The notes under the pieces were generated by a model, which did not search any database, had not been told where the DNA came from, and saw only the letters and a list, made by a program, of their open reading frames with translations. The position numbers were made by a program, and so were the translations under genes. This document shows positions 31,749-41,331 of a DNA stretch of 64,000 nucleotides, in pieces. Each line of letters begins with the position of its first letter. The first letter of the stretch is position 1. Source of the DNA: Desulfovibrio litoralis DSM 11393 (GTDB lineage: Bacteria; Desulfobacterota; Desulfovibrionia; Desulfovibrionales; Desulfovibrionaceae). The DNA lies in contig NZ_FRDI01000002.1 in assembly GCF_900143255.1 (NCBI RefSeq), positions 482,154-546,153 of the forward strand. The letters are read 5' to 3'.

Positions 31749-32345
31749 GTGATATTGTTGCCAGTCGATAATAATATAAAATCATTGGATTATTATATCA
31801 GAATGATCCAAGACGATGTGCTTGAACAAGATGTCGAATTAATAGAAGTTTTGGATAATAGCGGTAAAACGTTAATGATAATGCCAAGGTCTGAACTTGT
31901 AAAGCAAGAACTTTTTTTTAAAGCCGTGCTTATTTTGTTTATTAACAAAAACAAAAAAATATATATTCATAAAAGAGCGAAACACAAAAAACCGTATGCA
32001 GGTATGTGGACTTGTTCGGCAACAGGTTTTGTAAAAGCCGGAGAAAGCTTTGAAGAGGCGGCTTTTAGAGAACTTTTTGAAGAAATTGCAATTAGCGGAG
32101 TCAGGCTTAACCTTATTGCCAAGCACAAAGCAGAAAAAAACACGGGGAACGCCGCCTTGGCGTTATATATTTCAGAACCAAGCAATTTTATTCCTTGTTT
32201 TAATACAGATGAAGCAGAAGACGGTATGTTTGTTGACTTGGAAGAACTCAACAGTTTGATTGTAAACTTTCCCGAATTGCTAACACCCGCGCTAAAGTGG
32301 GCTTATCTTTGTTTAAACAATAAAGAACTTGATTTAAAATTATAA
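31749..32345 (+). CDS. Nudix hydrolase
   Basis: A Nudix enzyme of up to 198 aa. The Nudix box reads GFVKAGESFEEAAFRELFEEIAI, with the final Gly replaced by Ala, which is uncommon but tolerated. The sequence before it (IYIHKRAKHKKPYAGMWTCSATG) resembles IDI-type Nudix proteins. The start is uncertain: GTG 31749, or one of the TTG codons at 31755/31758 that follow GAGGTG. Substrate unknown. It meets the heptosyltransferase gene tail to tail: both stop codons lie in the same TTATAA, with a 6-bp overlap. Confidence 0.88.
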   Translation: MILLPVDNNIKSLDYYIRMIQDDVLEQDVELIEVLDNSGKTLMIMPRSELVKQELFFKAVLILFINKNKKIYIHKRAKHKKPYAGMWTCSATGFVKAGESFEEAAFRELFEEIAISGVRLNLIAKHKAEKNTGNAALALYISEPSNFIPCFNTDEAEDGMFVDLEELNSLIVNFPELLTPALKWAYLCLNNKELDLKL

Positions 32346-33404
32346 TGAATTTTTGTTTAAGATCTTTAAGATATTTTCAAAAACTCTTTCCGGAGTAATT
32401 TTAAACATGCAGTTTTCTTCTTTGGGCAATTTACATGGTTTTTTTCCGTGTAACGAACAGGGACGACAAGCTAAATCAGTTTCTAAAACAAGTCCTTCAC
32501 TTTCATCTGGGTAAAAACCCCATTCTTTTACCGTGGGACCAAATAGTCCGATAAGTGGTGTTTTTACTGCTCTGGCTAAGTGCATTGGACCTGAGTCAGG
32601 TGTAATAAACAGGGTACAAGCTTTTAATAAAGCGGCGCTTTCTCTTAAATCGAGTAAGTTTGTTAAATCGTTGGTTGTATTAAAAAACTTATCTTTGTTG
32701 CGTCCTATACAGACCCAAGGAATTTTTGCCGCGTCTAAAAGTTGCACAAGTTTTTCCCAATGTTCTTTATGCCAAGCTTTCGGCTGATAAGAGGCGTAGG
32801 GGTGTATTGCGACTACTTTAATATTTTTTTCGCTTACTGAATCTATTTTAAATGTTTTTTCGATTGTTTCAGCTAAAAGTTTTTTTCCTCTGGCTGTTTC
32901 TTGGTCGGTTAAAAATAGTTGAGGCAAGAGCTTATTGTTTTCCGGTGTGTTATTTGTTAACGCCAGAGCATAACGTTGAGGAATTGTGTACTTGTTTAAT
33001 AAACTTTTAACCTGAATATCATTTTTGTTTTTTAAAAACGTTTTACGTTCTTTTGAAAATTTAGCATAATTTTGTATTTTGTTTTTCCAAAATATTTTCA
33101 ATAAAAAAGTACGCAAATTACAATGTAAATCAATTAAAATATATTGTTTATATTGAGACGCCAGTGTATAAAAAGTTTTTATCAGTTGAATAAAATTAAG
33201 TTGCGTTGTATTTAGCTCAATAATATTTTCTATCGCCGGGTGATTTTTTAAAAGGCAGGCAAAGCCGCTTTTGGTTATAACGGTAAATTTTGTTTGGTTT
33301 TGTTTATTCCAATAATCTAAAACGCCGCTGATTAAAATTATGTCTCCGATAGAGCTTAGACGAATTACGATATTTTTTTTATTGGTGATTTTATTTTTGT
33401 TCAT
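32340..33404 (-). CDS. Glycosyltransferase family 9 (LPS heptosyltransferase-like)
   Basis: A 354-aa GT-B enzyme of family 9. The N-terminus NIVIRLSSIGDIILISGVLDYW is the typical GT9 start. The C-terminal nucleotide-sugar region is ITPDSGPMHLARAVKTPLIGLFGPT, followed by the usual Pro-Cys-Cys-rich end (CRPCSLHGKKPCKLPKEENCM). It probably transfers ADP-heptose to the inner core, in line with rfaE2 nearby. Which heptose position is set cannot be read. Reading is alone on the minus strand. Confidence 0.9.
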   Translation of the reverse strand: MNKNKITNKKNIVIRLSSIGDIILISGVLDYWNKQNQTKFTVITKSGFACLLKNHPAIENIIELNTTQLNFIQLIKTFYTLASQYKQYILIDLHCNLRTFLLKIFWKNKIQNYAKFSKERKTFLKNKNDIQVKSLLNKYTIPQRYALALTNNTPENNKLLPQLFLTDQETARGKKLLAETIEKTFKIDSVSEKNIKVVAIHPYASYQPKAWHKEHWEKLVQLLDAAKIPWVCIGRNKDKFFNTTNDLTNLLDLRESAALLKACTLFITPDSGPMHLARAVKTPLIGLFGPTVKEWGFYPDESEGLVLETDLACRPCSLHGKKPCKLPKEENCMFKITPERVFENILKILNKNSL

Positions 33405-33495
33405 ATTTTATTTTTATTTAAGTTTTATTGAAAATATATTACATTAGTGTTAGTTATAAGCAAAACATTTTTTATATAATAAAATAAGGATATAT

Positions 33496-34752
33496 ATGTA
33501 CCTTTGGGTTTTATCAAATTGGGTTTTATTGCTTGTTTGCATATTATTGGTACTTTTGGTTGTAGTTTACTTTCAAATGAGAATCAAAAAAATGCGACAA
33601 GCTTTAGAAACGTCTAATTCTGAAATTGCTCAATTATCTCATATTGTTGCTCAAGGTGAAGTAGAGTGGCAAGCTCTTTTTAGCACTATTCAAGAAGGTA
33701 TAGCAATACAATATGATGGTTATATTCTTAACGTAAATAATCATTTAGCTTATATGGTTGGTGTTGAAAAAAGTGAGCTTGTTGGCTCTGAACTTTCTCG
33801 CCTGTTGTTTCGTGATGATCGTGATATTTTTGCTCATTCAGTCGCTTCATTGCGTTCAGGCTTGGAAACGCCTAAAATACAAGTCAGGTTTCGTACTGTT
33901 TCCGGTGATTTACGTTCGGTTGTTGTAGATATCCAGCGTTTTACTTACCTTGAAAAACAGTGTGAAATTGTCTTTTTTCTAGAATCTCCGCACCATGAAG
34001 TTCCTTATAATCAACCTGTTTCCAAAGAGCAACATTTTATTGCACTGGTTGAAGAGCTTGACGATATGTTTGCTGTTTTTGATATGCACGGAGTCTTGCA
34101 ATGGGGCAACGCCGCTTGGCGTTCTTTTTGGGGAACTAACGGTGGAGTTGAATTAGGATCTTATGCCTTGTTTCAAGACCCAAACTATAACAGCACTGAG
34201 TTAAAAAACTGTCTTGAACGTATTTCAAGCGGGTTAAGTTCACGTTTAAATAGCGTTGCCATGACAGGTTCAAAAGGCTATTCTCGCATATTAAACATGC
34301 GTTTTTCCCCTGTGTTTGAAGCGGGAACAAACTCGTCCGTCCAATGTGGTTTTGCTGTGATTCAAGCTGATGTTACCGAGTTTGAGAGTTTGAAATCTGA
34401 CCTTAAAGGTGCAGATGAAGATTTAAAAAAATTCAGTTTAAAAATGCGTGATTTTATAGACAAACAAAATGATGTTTTTAATTCTATGAGTAGTGTTTTT
34501 ATTTTAGTCAGCACTCAGGGAATTATTACTCATTGGAACAGAGCGGCGGAAATTAAATTTGATATTTTGCGTTCTCACGCTTTGGGGCAATCAGTTAGTA
34601 TTTTGTCAAACTTTTTTAATGATATAACTAATGCCGTAAACTCTGTGGCTAAAGACGGAACTAGAATTCAGCTTTGTGCTACTAGCGGAGAGTGTTTATT
34701 GCTTTCTCCTTGCGTTGATCGTAAAACGGTCATTCTTGAAATATTTACATGA
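33496..34752 (+). CDS. Membrane-anchored PAS-domain protein without visible output domain
   Basis: A 418-aa protein. It has an N-terminal hydrophobic helix (WVLLLVCILLVLLVVVYF), a helical linker (MRQALETSNSEIAQLSHIVAQ), and PAS domains at about 55-165 (ALFSTIQEGIAIQYDGYILNVNNHLAYMVG), 180-300 (DDMFAVFDMHGVLQWGNAAWRSFWG) and 320-410 (SMSSVFILVSTQGIITHWNRAAEIKF). No histidine kinase, GGDEF, EAL or methyl-accepting domain follows. The last PAS ends near the stop, so the signal must pass by protein contact, or the gene has lost its output part. Nothing nearby suggests its partner. Confidence 0.85.
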   Translation: MYLWVLSNWVLLLVCILLVLLVVVYFQMRIKKMRQALETSNSEIAQLSHIVAQGEVEWQALFSTIQEGIAIQYDGYILNVNNHLAYMVGVEKSELVGSELSRLLFRDDRDIFAHSVASLRSGLETPKIQVRFRTVSGDLRSVVVDIQRFTYLEKQCEIVFFLESPHHEVPYNQPVSKEQHFIALVEELDDMFAVFDMHGVLQWGNAAWRSFWGTNGGVELGSYALFQDPNYNSTELKNCLERISSGLSSRLNSVAMTGSKGYSRILNMRFSPVFEAGTNSSVQCGFAVIQADVTEFESLKSDLKGADEDLKKFSLKMRDFIDKQNDVFNSMSSVFILVSTQGIITHWNRAAEIKFDILRSHALGQSVSILSNFFNDITNAVNSVAKDGTRIQLCATSGECLLLSPCVDRKTVILEIFT

Positions 34753-34812
34753 TATATTCATTGAAAGTGAATATTAATTTTATATTTTGCTATTGCTAAT
34801 TACAGTTATTTC

Positions 34813-35069
34813 GAACCTATTGCACAGTAGTCTCGAAGTGGCTTCCTTTAGGAAGACACTCCAAAAACACGAATAAAGACACTAAAGTGGCTTCGCTTGT
34901 CGGTGAACCTTAAAGCTCTTGCGGGGCTTCGGGGTATCCACGAAACAATGGGAAAATTTAATTTTCCTGTAAAATGAGTGGCTTTGTGCTTTAATTCGTT
35001 TTATGCTATGTGTATACTGAACATAAAACGATGATAAAAGAACGCAAAACGGAGTTTTGCAATGGTCTT
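34813..35069 (+). repeat. MITE-like repeat, copy B (257 bp)
   Basis: Ends GAACCTATTGCA and (reverse) AAGACCATTGCA. The flanking bases ATTTC (34808-34812) and ATTTC (35070-35074) form a 5-bp target duplication. It carries an extra segment of about 70 bp relative to copy A. Its right end abuts the Shine-Dalgarno of the SulP gene. The whole 335-bp gap 34753-35087 is essentially this element. Confidence 0.85.
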
Positions 35070-35087
35070 ATTTCAGGAGAACAGTAA

Positions 35088-36767
35088 GTGAATTTTCAAA
35101 TAAAAAATGTTTTTAGACCACGTATTTTTGATTCTTTAAGCGATTATAATTTATCTGTTTTTCAAAAAGACGTTATGGCGGGTATAACCGTCGGAGTTGT
35201 TGCCCTTCCTTTGGCAATGGCGTTTGCGATTGCTTCCGGCGTTAAACCCGAAGCCGGCATTATCACCGCCATTGTCGCAGGTTTTTTAACTTCTTTATTG
35301 GGTGGAACAAAAGTTGCGATAGGCGGACCAACAGGGGCTTTTGTTGTAATTATTCTTGGAATAGTTCAGCTTTATGGAGTTGATAATTTACTAATTTGCA
35401 CCATGATGGCGGGAGTAATACTTTTTTTGCTTGGTGTTTTTAGAATGGGCTGGTTTGCCAATTATTTCCCCCAACCTTTAATTAGTGGTTTTACTTCGGG
35501 TATTGCCATAACAATTTTATCGACTCAACTTAAAGATATTTTTGGATTGCCGCCGGGGCAGGCTCAAGCAGGTTTTATCGCTTCTATTAATAATATTTTT
35601 CATAATGTCAATTTTATTAATTACACTGCTTTAATCTTAACAATAGGTTGTTGTTTGGCTATTGTTTTTTGGCCTAAACGCTTGTCTAAATTTGCCCCGG
35701 GACCTATAGCCGTATTAATTTTAGGAACGGCGTTGGCATATTTTTTAAATCTTCCCGTTGAGACAATAGGTTCTCGCTTTGCAGGGGGTATTCCCAGTGT
35801 TTTACCGGCTTTTAAAGTGCCTGCCTTTGATTTTGATACTTTTCAGTTTTTACTTGGTCCTGCGGTAACTATTGCCTTACTTGGCGGTATTGAATCGGTT
35901 TTATGTGCTGTTGTGGCTGATGGAATGATCGATGACAAACATGACTCTAATCAAGAATTAATGGCTCAAGGAATAGCCAATATGGTGTCTCCTTTATTTG
36001 GCGGAATTCCTTCGACGGGAGCGATAGTTAGAACAGCAACAAATATTCGTAACGGTGGGCGTACCCCTATTGCCGGAATTGTGCATGCATTGACATTACT
36101 GGTTATAATGCTTGTAATTGCTCCTTTAGCTTCTTATGTTCCTTTGGCGGTATTATCTGCAATTTTGGTTGTTGTTGCTATCAATATGGGGCAGTGGAGA
36201 GATTTTAAGCAACTTCATATTTATCCTAAAAGCGACGCTGTTGTCTTGTTAATCACTTTTTTATTAACGGTGTTTTTTGACCTTACTGTTGCTGTTGAAG
36301 TCGGAATTTTAACAGCCTGTGCTTTGTTTATTAAGCGTATGGCATCTCAGGCAAGTATTCAGGTCAAATATATCGATATGATTGAACCTAATACGTCTGT
36401 TTCCGATGTAAGCAGAGCAGGGACAGAACTCTTTTATTCTGATGTGGTTGAGTTTAAAATGTCTGGTGAGTTTTTTTTCGGAGCAACTCAAAAATTACAA
36501 ACTCTCTTTGCCCATCTTCAAACAGCACCAAAAGTGATGATTATCAATATGAAATATGTAAGGTCGTTGGACGCATCATCTTTATTGGTGTTTCAACAGC
36601 TTATTGTTAAGGCTTATGCAAAAAATATAAAAATAATTATTTCCGGGTTAGAAAGACAACCCAAAAAGGCTATGATCAAATCAGGTTTAGCAAAAGAAAT
36701 CGGTGAAGAATATTTTGTTGCAAACTTTACGGAAGCCTTTAAACTGGCAAAAAGTTTTTTGAATTAA
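35088..36767 (+). CDS. SulP-family anion transporter with STAS domain
   Basis: A 559-aa inner-membrane transporter. The N-terminal SulP part has about 10-12 helices, with LSVFQKDVMAGITVGVVALPLAMAFAIASG (family signature) and the segment IGGPTGAFVVIILGIVQ. The C-terminal STAS domain (about 440-555) has KVMIINMKYVRSLDASSLLVFQQLI. It starts at GTG 35088, with AGGAG 35075-35079 seven to eight bases upstream. Substrate may be sulfate, bicarbonate or another anion and cannot be read from sequence. Transcription must start in, or upstream of, the MITE-like repeat just before it. Confidence 0.93.
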   Translation: MNFQIKNVFRPRIFDSLSDYNLSVFQKDVMAGITVGVVALPLAMAFAIASGVKPEAGIITAIVAGFLTSLLGGTKVAIGGPTGAFVVIILGIVQLYGVDNLLICTMMAGVILFLLGVFRMGWFANYFPQPLISGFTSGIAITILSTQLKDIFGLPPGQAQAGFIASINNIFHNVNFINYTALILTIGCCLAIVFWPKRLSKFAPGPIAVLILGTALAYFLNLPVETIGSRFAGGIPSVLPAFKVPAFDFDTFQFLLGPAVTIALLGGIESVLCAVVADGMIDDKHDSNQELMAQGIANMVSPLFGGIPSTGAIVRTATNIRNGGRTPIAGIVHALTLLVIMLVIAPLASYVPLAVLSAILVVVAINMGQWRDFKQLHIYPKSDAVVLLITFLLTVFFDLTVAVEVGILTACALFIKRMASQASIQVKYIDMIEPNTSVSDVSRAGTELFYSDVVEFKMSGEFFFGATQKLQTLFAHLQTAPKVMIINMKYVRSLDASSLLVFQQLIVKAYAKNIKIIISGLERQPKKAMIKSGLAKEIGEEYFVANFTEAFKLAKSFLN

Positions 36768-36857
36768 GTTGATATAAGCAAGTTGTTATAACTTGCAAGA
36801 GCTTTTAAATAATAAGTAAATGTTTCTAAAAATGCTAATCAATAAGGGTCTTAGTTT

Positions 36858-38138
36858 ATGCACATTGGTCTTGTTATTTGGAATTTAATGGAAAACCGTG
36901 GCGGACTACAGCGAGTCGGAATAGATTTAGCTAACGCCATGCTTGAGCGTGGGCATGAACTTACTATTTTTTACTACTCTCCAACCAACAAGCAAACACC
37001 CTGTTTCCCTTTAGATAAGAGAATAAAAATAAAGCGTTTGATTTTACCGCCTTATGTCGATTCTATTTTTCAAGCAAAAAAAATTATTGTTGAAGCAAAT
37101 ATTGATGTTATGGTTGCGTTGTTTTCTTGGAGCAAGCTTATGTGGATACCTGTATTGTTGCAACATACGGGTATTCCTTTAATTATTTCCGAACATAATC
37201 ACCCGGAGATTATTAATACGGAAAAGTGGAACGCTTATGAGCGTCATGCTTGTTTAGCGGCGGCAGATAAAATTCATCTGTTGCAACAGAATTTTGTGGC
37301 TATGTTGCCCAAAACTTTAGAACCTCGCATAGAAGTAATTCCCAATGCCGCTAATTTTTTGAGTGAATATAAAATAAACAAAGTAGAAAAAAGACGTAAA
37401 AGAATTATAGCCGCAGGGCGTTTTGTTGATACGCACAAACAATTTTCCTTACTTATTAAAGCGTTTATTAGTTTAGCCGGGAAATTTCCCGATTGGGATT
37501 TATGTATTTGCGGCGACGGTGAAGATGCTCATGTTTATAAAGCTTTAGTTTGGCGAAGCAAGCTTGAAGATCGTATTTATTTTCCCGGTATGGTTGATGA
37601 TTTATCTTCATTTTATGCTTTGAGCGATATTTTTTGTATGCCTTCTCGTTATGAAGGTTTTGGCTTGGTTATGACAGAGGCACAAACTTTTGAATTGCCT
37701 GTCGTGGGTTTTGCAAGTTGTACAGGTGTTAACGAAATCGTTATTCATAATGAAAACGGATTGTTAGCAGAAGAAATGACAGCACAATCATTGGCAAAAA
37801 AACTTAGAGAGTTGATGATTAATAAAGAATTAAGAGAAAAGCTTGGGAAAAACGGAAAAAAACTTTTGTCTCGTTATCAGCCCGATAAAATTTTTGACCA
37901 ATGGGAAAAGCTTATAAACGAAGCTAATCAATTAAAAAATAAAACACAATTACAAAGAACGTGGCTAGAGAATAAAAACGAAGCTTTGTTTGTTGATTTA
38001 CAAGAAATTTTAGCTCGACCATTGCCTTTTAAAAATTTATTGACTCTGCGTTTTAAAATTTTATTTTATTTAGAAACTTTAAGAGATAAGAGTGTAGGCA
38101 AGATAAAAAAAATATTTAGTCTGAGAGAAAAAAACTAA
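36858..38138 (+). CDS. Glycosyltransferase family 4 protein
   Basis: A 426-aa GT-B enzyme. The N-terminal acceptor domain begins HIGLVIWNLMENRGGLQRVGIDLA. The C-terminal nucleotide domain has IIAAGRFVDTHKQFSLLIKAF, LCICGDGED and the E-x7-E motif MPSRYEGFGLVMTEAQTFELP. It overlaps the Stealth gene by 1 bp, so the two are cotranscribed and likely act on the same surface glycan. The donor sugar is unknown. Confidence 0.92.
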   Translation: MHIGLVIWNLMENRGGLQRVGIDLANAMLERGHELTIFYYSPTNKQTPCFPLDKRIKIKRLILPPYVDSIFQAKKIIVEANIDVMVALFSWSKLMWIPVLLQHTGIPLIISEHNHPEIINTEKWNAYERHACLAAADKIHLLQQNFVAMLPKTLEPRIEVIPNAANFLSEYKINKVEKRRKRIIAAGRFVDTHKQFSLLIKAFISLAGKFPDWDLCICGDGEDAHVYKALVWRSKLEDRIYFPGMVDDLSSFYALSDIFCMPSRYEGFGLVMTEAQTFELPVVGFASCTGVNEIVIHNENGLLAEEMTAQSLAKKLRELMINKELREKLGKNGKKLLSRYQPDKIFDQWEKLINEANQLKNKTQLQRTWLENKNEALFVDLQEILARPLPFKNLLTLRFKILFYLETLRDKSVGKIKKIFSLREKN

Positions 38139-39412
38139 TGAAGTATTTATACTTGCCTAAGTTTTTTCGTAATTTTTTAATTAGATATAATGCGTTATTC
38201 TCTTGTTGTGCGGCTTGTTATGAAATTTTGAGTCCCAATAAAAAACGCATATGTAGTTCTTTAGATGTTGAATTTTCTAACAAAAAACAAAACTTGCCGG
38301 CGTTAGATAGTCAAAATGTGATTAAAACTTATCTGTTACGTTATTTAAGTAGTTTATTTATAAATAAAATTCCTGAGTTAAAAGCGTGCGTGAGTTGCCC
38401 TTATCGGTTGCCAAACTTAACGGAACGTATTGAACAATATAAAACAGCGAATTTCCCTGTTGATTTGGTTTATACTTGGGTAGATGGAGAGGACTCGGCT
38501 CATATTGCTTTACGCAATCAATATTTGCGAGAACACGCAGAGAAAAAGGGAGAAATGCATGAAGACGGCGTTGGGAAAGCTCATTTTCGCAATAATGATG
38601 AATTAAAATATTCTTTGCGTTCTGTAGAGGCGTTTTTGCCGTGGGTGCGTAATATTTTTATTGTTACAGCGGGGCAAAAGCCAAAGTGGCTACATGAGAA
38701 GCACCCAAAAATAAAAATAGTAGATCATAAAGATTTTATTCCCGAACAATACTTACCAACCTTTAGTTGTCGTCCTATTGAAGCGTTTTTGCATCGTATA
38801 CCAGATTTGAGCGAACATTATATCTATTTAAACGATGATTTCTTTTTCGCACGCCCTTGTTTAAAAGAAGAGTTTTTTACAGCTTCGGGGAAGCCCTATC
38901 TTTTTCTTGATTGGCGAAATTCTCGTTTAGATGGGTATTTTTCTGCTAAAACGCCACATGCGAAATCATACACCAATGTATTTAATTTTATGTCTAAAAA
39001 AGGCTTAGATATAGCAAAAGCTTCTGGAATTGTAACTGCCCATGTGCCTTATCCGCAAACCAAGAGAAATGCTGAAAATGCCTGTGATTTTTTTCAAGAA
39101 GCAATAGATGAATATGCACAAGATAAGTTTCGCACGAGCAGGGGAATGGCGTTTTATCCCCACGCAATACCTTTATTAAGTTTTTTAGAAAAAACAAATG
39201 TGCCTTGTGATGTGAGTTATTTTTATATTAATACTAAACGAATATACCGTAAGTTATTTTATAAAGCTATTTTAGCAGGAGGGCATAATGAGAATATGCC
39301 TCCGTTTTTTTGCTTGAATGATGCGGGTGTTTCTAAAACAGATAGTTGGGCAAGAGATATGCGAGGGTTTTTAGAGGCTTATTATCCTATAAAATCTTGT
39401 TTTGAGTATTGA
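38138..39412 (+). CDS. Stealth-family capsular polysaccharide phosphotransferase-like protein
   Basis: A 424-aa protein with Stealth conserved regions. CR1 is VDLVYTWVDGEDSAHIALRNQYL. CR2 is FRNNDELKYSLRSVEAFLPWVRNIFIVTAGQKPKWL to YIYLNDDFFFARP. CR3/CR4 lie towards the end (PHAKSYTNVFNFM, HVPYPQTKRNAEN). Members of this family transfer sugar-1-phosphate from a nucleotide sugar to build phosphodiester-linked capsule polymers. No capsule export genes are in the window, so it could instead decorate an LPS or exopolysaccharide. It forms an operon with the GT4 gene before it. Confidence 0.9.
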   Translation: MKYLYLPKFFRNFLIRYNALFSCCAACYEILSPNKKRICSSLDVEFSNKKQNLPALDSQNVIKTYLLRYLSSLFINKIPELKACVSCPYRLPNLTERIEQYKTANFPVDLVYTWVDGEDSAHIALRNQYLREHAEKKGEMHEDGVGKAHFRNNDELKYSLRSVEAFLPWVRNIFIVTAGQKPKWLHEKHPKIKIVDHKDFIPEQYLPTFSCRPIEAFLHRIPDLSEHYIYLNDDFFFARPCLKEEFFTASGKPYLFLDWRNSRLDGYFSAKTPHAKSYTNVFNFMSKKGLDIAKASGIVTAHVPYPQTKRNAENACDFFQEAIDEYAQDKFRTSRGMAFYPHAIPLLSFLEKTNVPCDVSYFYINTKRIYRKLFYKAILAGGHNENMPPFFCLNDAGVSKTDSWARDMRGFLEAYYPIKSCFEY

Positions 39413-39424
39413 TTCTATTATTTT

Positions 39425-39560
39425 AAGACCATTGCAACATTCGTTTTGTGTGCTTTGGTTATAATTCGTGGGTTTTGTGACTTAAGACGTTTTATGCGAT
39501 GTGTAAGCAGAGCATAAAACGATGACAAAAGAACGCAAAACAGAGTTTTGCAATGGTCTT
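39425..39560 (+). repeat. MITE-like repeat, copy C (136 bp, cleanest ends)
   Basis: Perfect 13-bp terminal inverted repeats AAGACCATTGCAA (39425-39437) and TTGCAATGGTCTT (39548-39560), flanked by ATTTT on each side. The stem-loop CGTTTTATGC...GCATAAAACG is inside. It lies between the Stealth gene and the thioredoxin-like gene. Confidence 0.85.
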
Positions 39561-39591
39561 ATTTTGTTAATTCAACTAAACAACTAAACAA

Positions 39592-39822
39592 TTAAACAAG
39601 CCAACTTTTAATTTCATCAGCCGTTGGCATACGCCCCGTGCATTTAATAACACCGTCAATGACGATCGCAGGCGTTGACATAACGCCAAGCTTCATCATT
39701 TCTTTAAGATCCGTAACTTTTTCTACACTTGCAGATACACCAAGCTCAGCTACTACTTTTTCTACAAGGTTTGTGGTTTCGTGACATTTAGGACAACCTA
39801 TTCCCAATACTTTGATGTTCAT
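39592..39822 (-). CDS. Small thioredoxin-fold protein (redox-active disulfide)
   Basis: A 76-aa thioredoxin-like protein with the C-x-x-C pair at C10 and C13 (GCPKCHE), the cis-Pro loop MSTPAIVIDG and a short C-terminal helix. This small type is often encoded beside ArsP/DUF318-type permeases, as here. It may reduce or ferry substrate thiols in the arsenic system. Transcribed on the same strand as the permease and arsC. Substrate is unknown. Confidence 0.88.
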   Translation of the reverse strand: MNIKVLGIGCPKCHETTNLVEKVVAELGVSASVEKVTDLKEMMKLGVMSTPAIVIDGVIKCTGRMPTADEIKSWLV

Positions 39823-40049
39823 AATTTTTCCTTTTTTTGAGTTAAGATAATTAGAAGGCTATATCTTTTTTTTCATTTTTCATTGTTTTATGCCATGTGT
39901 TGCAAGGTATAAATTGTGTACGTAATAAAACATATTGATTTTGCAAAGTAATTTAATTTCATTTTTGCGGTTTTTGATTTTTGGTTTCCGAGGTTATTAT
40001 TATCAAAGCCCTCACTAAGTTTATTGACAGGAAAAACTAGCCTATAGCT

Positions 40050-40105
40050 TTTTGTGTTTTGAGAGTCTGTTTTTGACGGAAGCCACTTTGAGACTAAGTT
40101 TCCAT
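40050..40105 (-). repeat. Degraded MITE-like remnant
   Basis: The segment with GACGGAAGCCACTTTGAG matches the corresponding part of copy D (GACGAAAGCCACTTTGAG) and the nearby GAGAGTCTG region. No ends are left. It lies between the permease and the thioredoxin-like gene. Confidence 0.5.
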
Positions 40106-40122
40106 AGTGTTGAGTAATTATT

Positions 40123-41310
40123 TTATAGTATTATAAAATCAATTGCATTAAAAAGCCAGCCTACAATAGAAAAAATAACCAACATCATTCCAATAAAAAT
40201 AGCGAGTAGTTTCCAACGCATCACTTGTTTAAGCATAATAATTTCAGGCAAGCTGACAGCGATAGTACTCATAGATAAAGCAAGGGTGGTGCCAATCGGG
40301 ACACCTTTTAACAACATACTTTCCATAACGGGGATCATTCCGTGTACATTTGTATAAAGCGGTATACCAACCATTACAGATAAAGGAACGCTCCACCATT
40401 GTTTTTGTCCAATAGTTTCCGCAATCAGACTTTCAGGGACATAACCATGCAGTATCGCTCCAACCCCAACCCCAATAATTACCCAACGCCAAACACGTTT
40501 GAAAATATCTCTTGTTTCGGAATACGCAAAAAGATGACGTTCGGCAATACTGATTTTTTTTACGGGTGAGTTTGTGCCGTTATGGCTGGCGGTGTCAGTG
40601 CTATTTATATGATCACGCAAAAAAGGTTGAAGCCAACGTTCGGCTTTTATAGCGTCCATAAAAAAACCACCGATGATACCGACTGTCATACCTATTGTAA
40701 CATAGACAAGAGTAAACTTCCAACCGAGTAAACCCCAAAGAATTACCACAGCAACTTCGTTAACAAGCGGAGAGGTAATTAAAAAGCTCATGGTAATACC
40801 GATTGGAATACGAGCGGTAGTAAAGCCGATAAAAAGAGGAATACTGGAACATGAACAAAAAGGGGTAACCGCTCCGAACATAGCTCCTAAAAAATATCCG
40901 ACAACACGGCTTTTACCTGATAAATAGTCTCTAACGCGTTCTACATTTAAGCTTACCCTTACCCATGCCAAAACATAAACCATAGCAACGATCAAGAGTA
41001 ATATTTTTATGGTATCATAAATAAAAAATTCAAGAGATTGAGCCGCATGAGTATCGGGAACAAGTTTAAAAACACTTAGAGTTAACCAGTTCGCAAATTG
41101 GAGAATGTTTGAATAAATCGCATACCAGATAACGGCTAAAACCAAAAGTGTTAGAAAATATTTTTTTGTATTAAAAGGTTTTTTAGTGCTTGTATTATTT
41201 TTTGTGTTGCAGGCACAGTGGCAAGAAGATACTTCTGATTCTTTTTGTGTATCTTGCTTGTTGTTATTTGATGTGCAACAATCGGGTTCTTTTTTGTCTG
41301 TTTCTGACAT
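40123..41310 (-). CDS. DUF318/ArsP-type permease
   Basis: A 395-aa membrane permease with about eight helices. The family hallmark is GAVTPFCSCSSIPLFIGFTTARIP, with two Cys in the CSC motif. The cytoplasmic N-terminus is Cys-rich (C11, C12, C30, C32, C34), which may bind metalloid. Members export organoarsenicals or other metalloids. It lies 21 bp after arsC and should act on its product or on related arsenicals, but only the association supports that. Confidence 0.85.
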   Translation of the reverse strand: MSETDKKEPDCCTSNNNKQDTQKESEVSSCHCACNTKNNTSTKKPFNTKKYFLTLLVLAVIWYAIYSNILQFANWLTLSVFKLVPDTHAAQSLEFFIYDTIKILLLIVAMVYVLAWVRVSLNVERVRDYLSGKSRVVGYFLGAMFGAVTPFCSCSSIPLFIGFTTARIPIGITMSFLITSPLVNEVAVVILWGLLGWKFTLVYVTIGMTVGIIGGFFMDAIKAERWLQPFLRDHINSTDTASHNGTNSPVKKISIAERHLFAYSETRDIFKRVWRWVIIGVGVGAILHGYVPESLIAETIGQKQWWSVPLSVMVGIPLYTNVHGMIPVMESMLLKGVPIGTTLALSMSTIAVSLPEIIMLKQVMRWKLLAIFIGMMLVIFSIVGWLFNAIDFIIL

Positions 41311-41331
41311 TTATTTATTCCTTATTAATTA

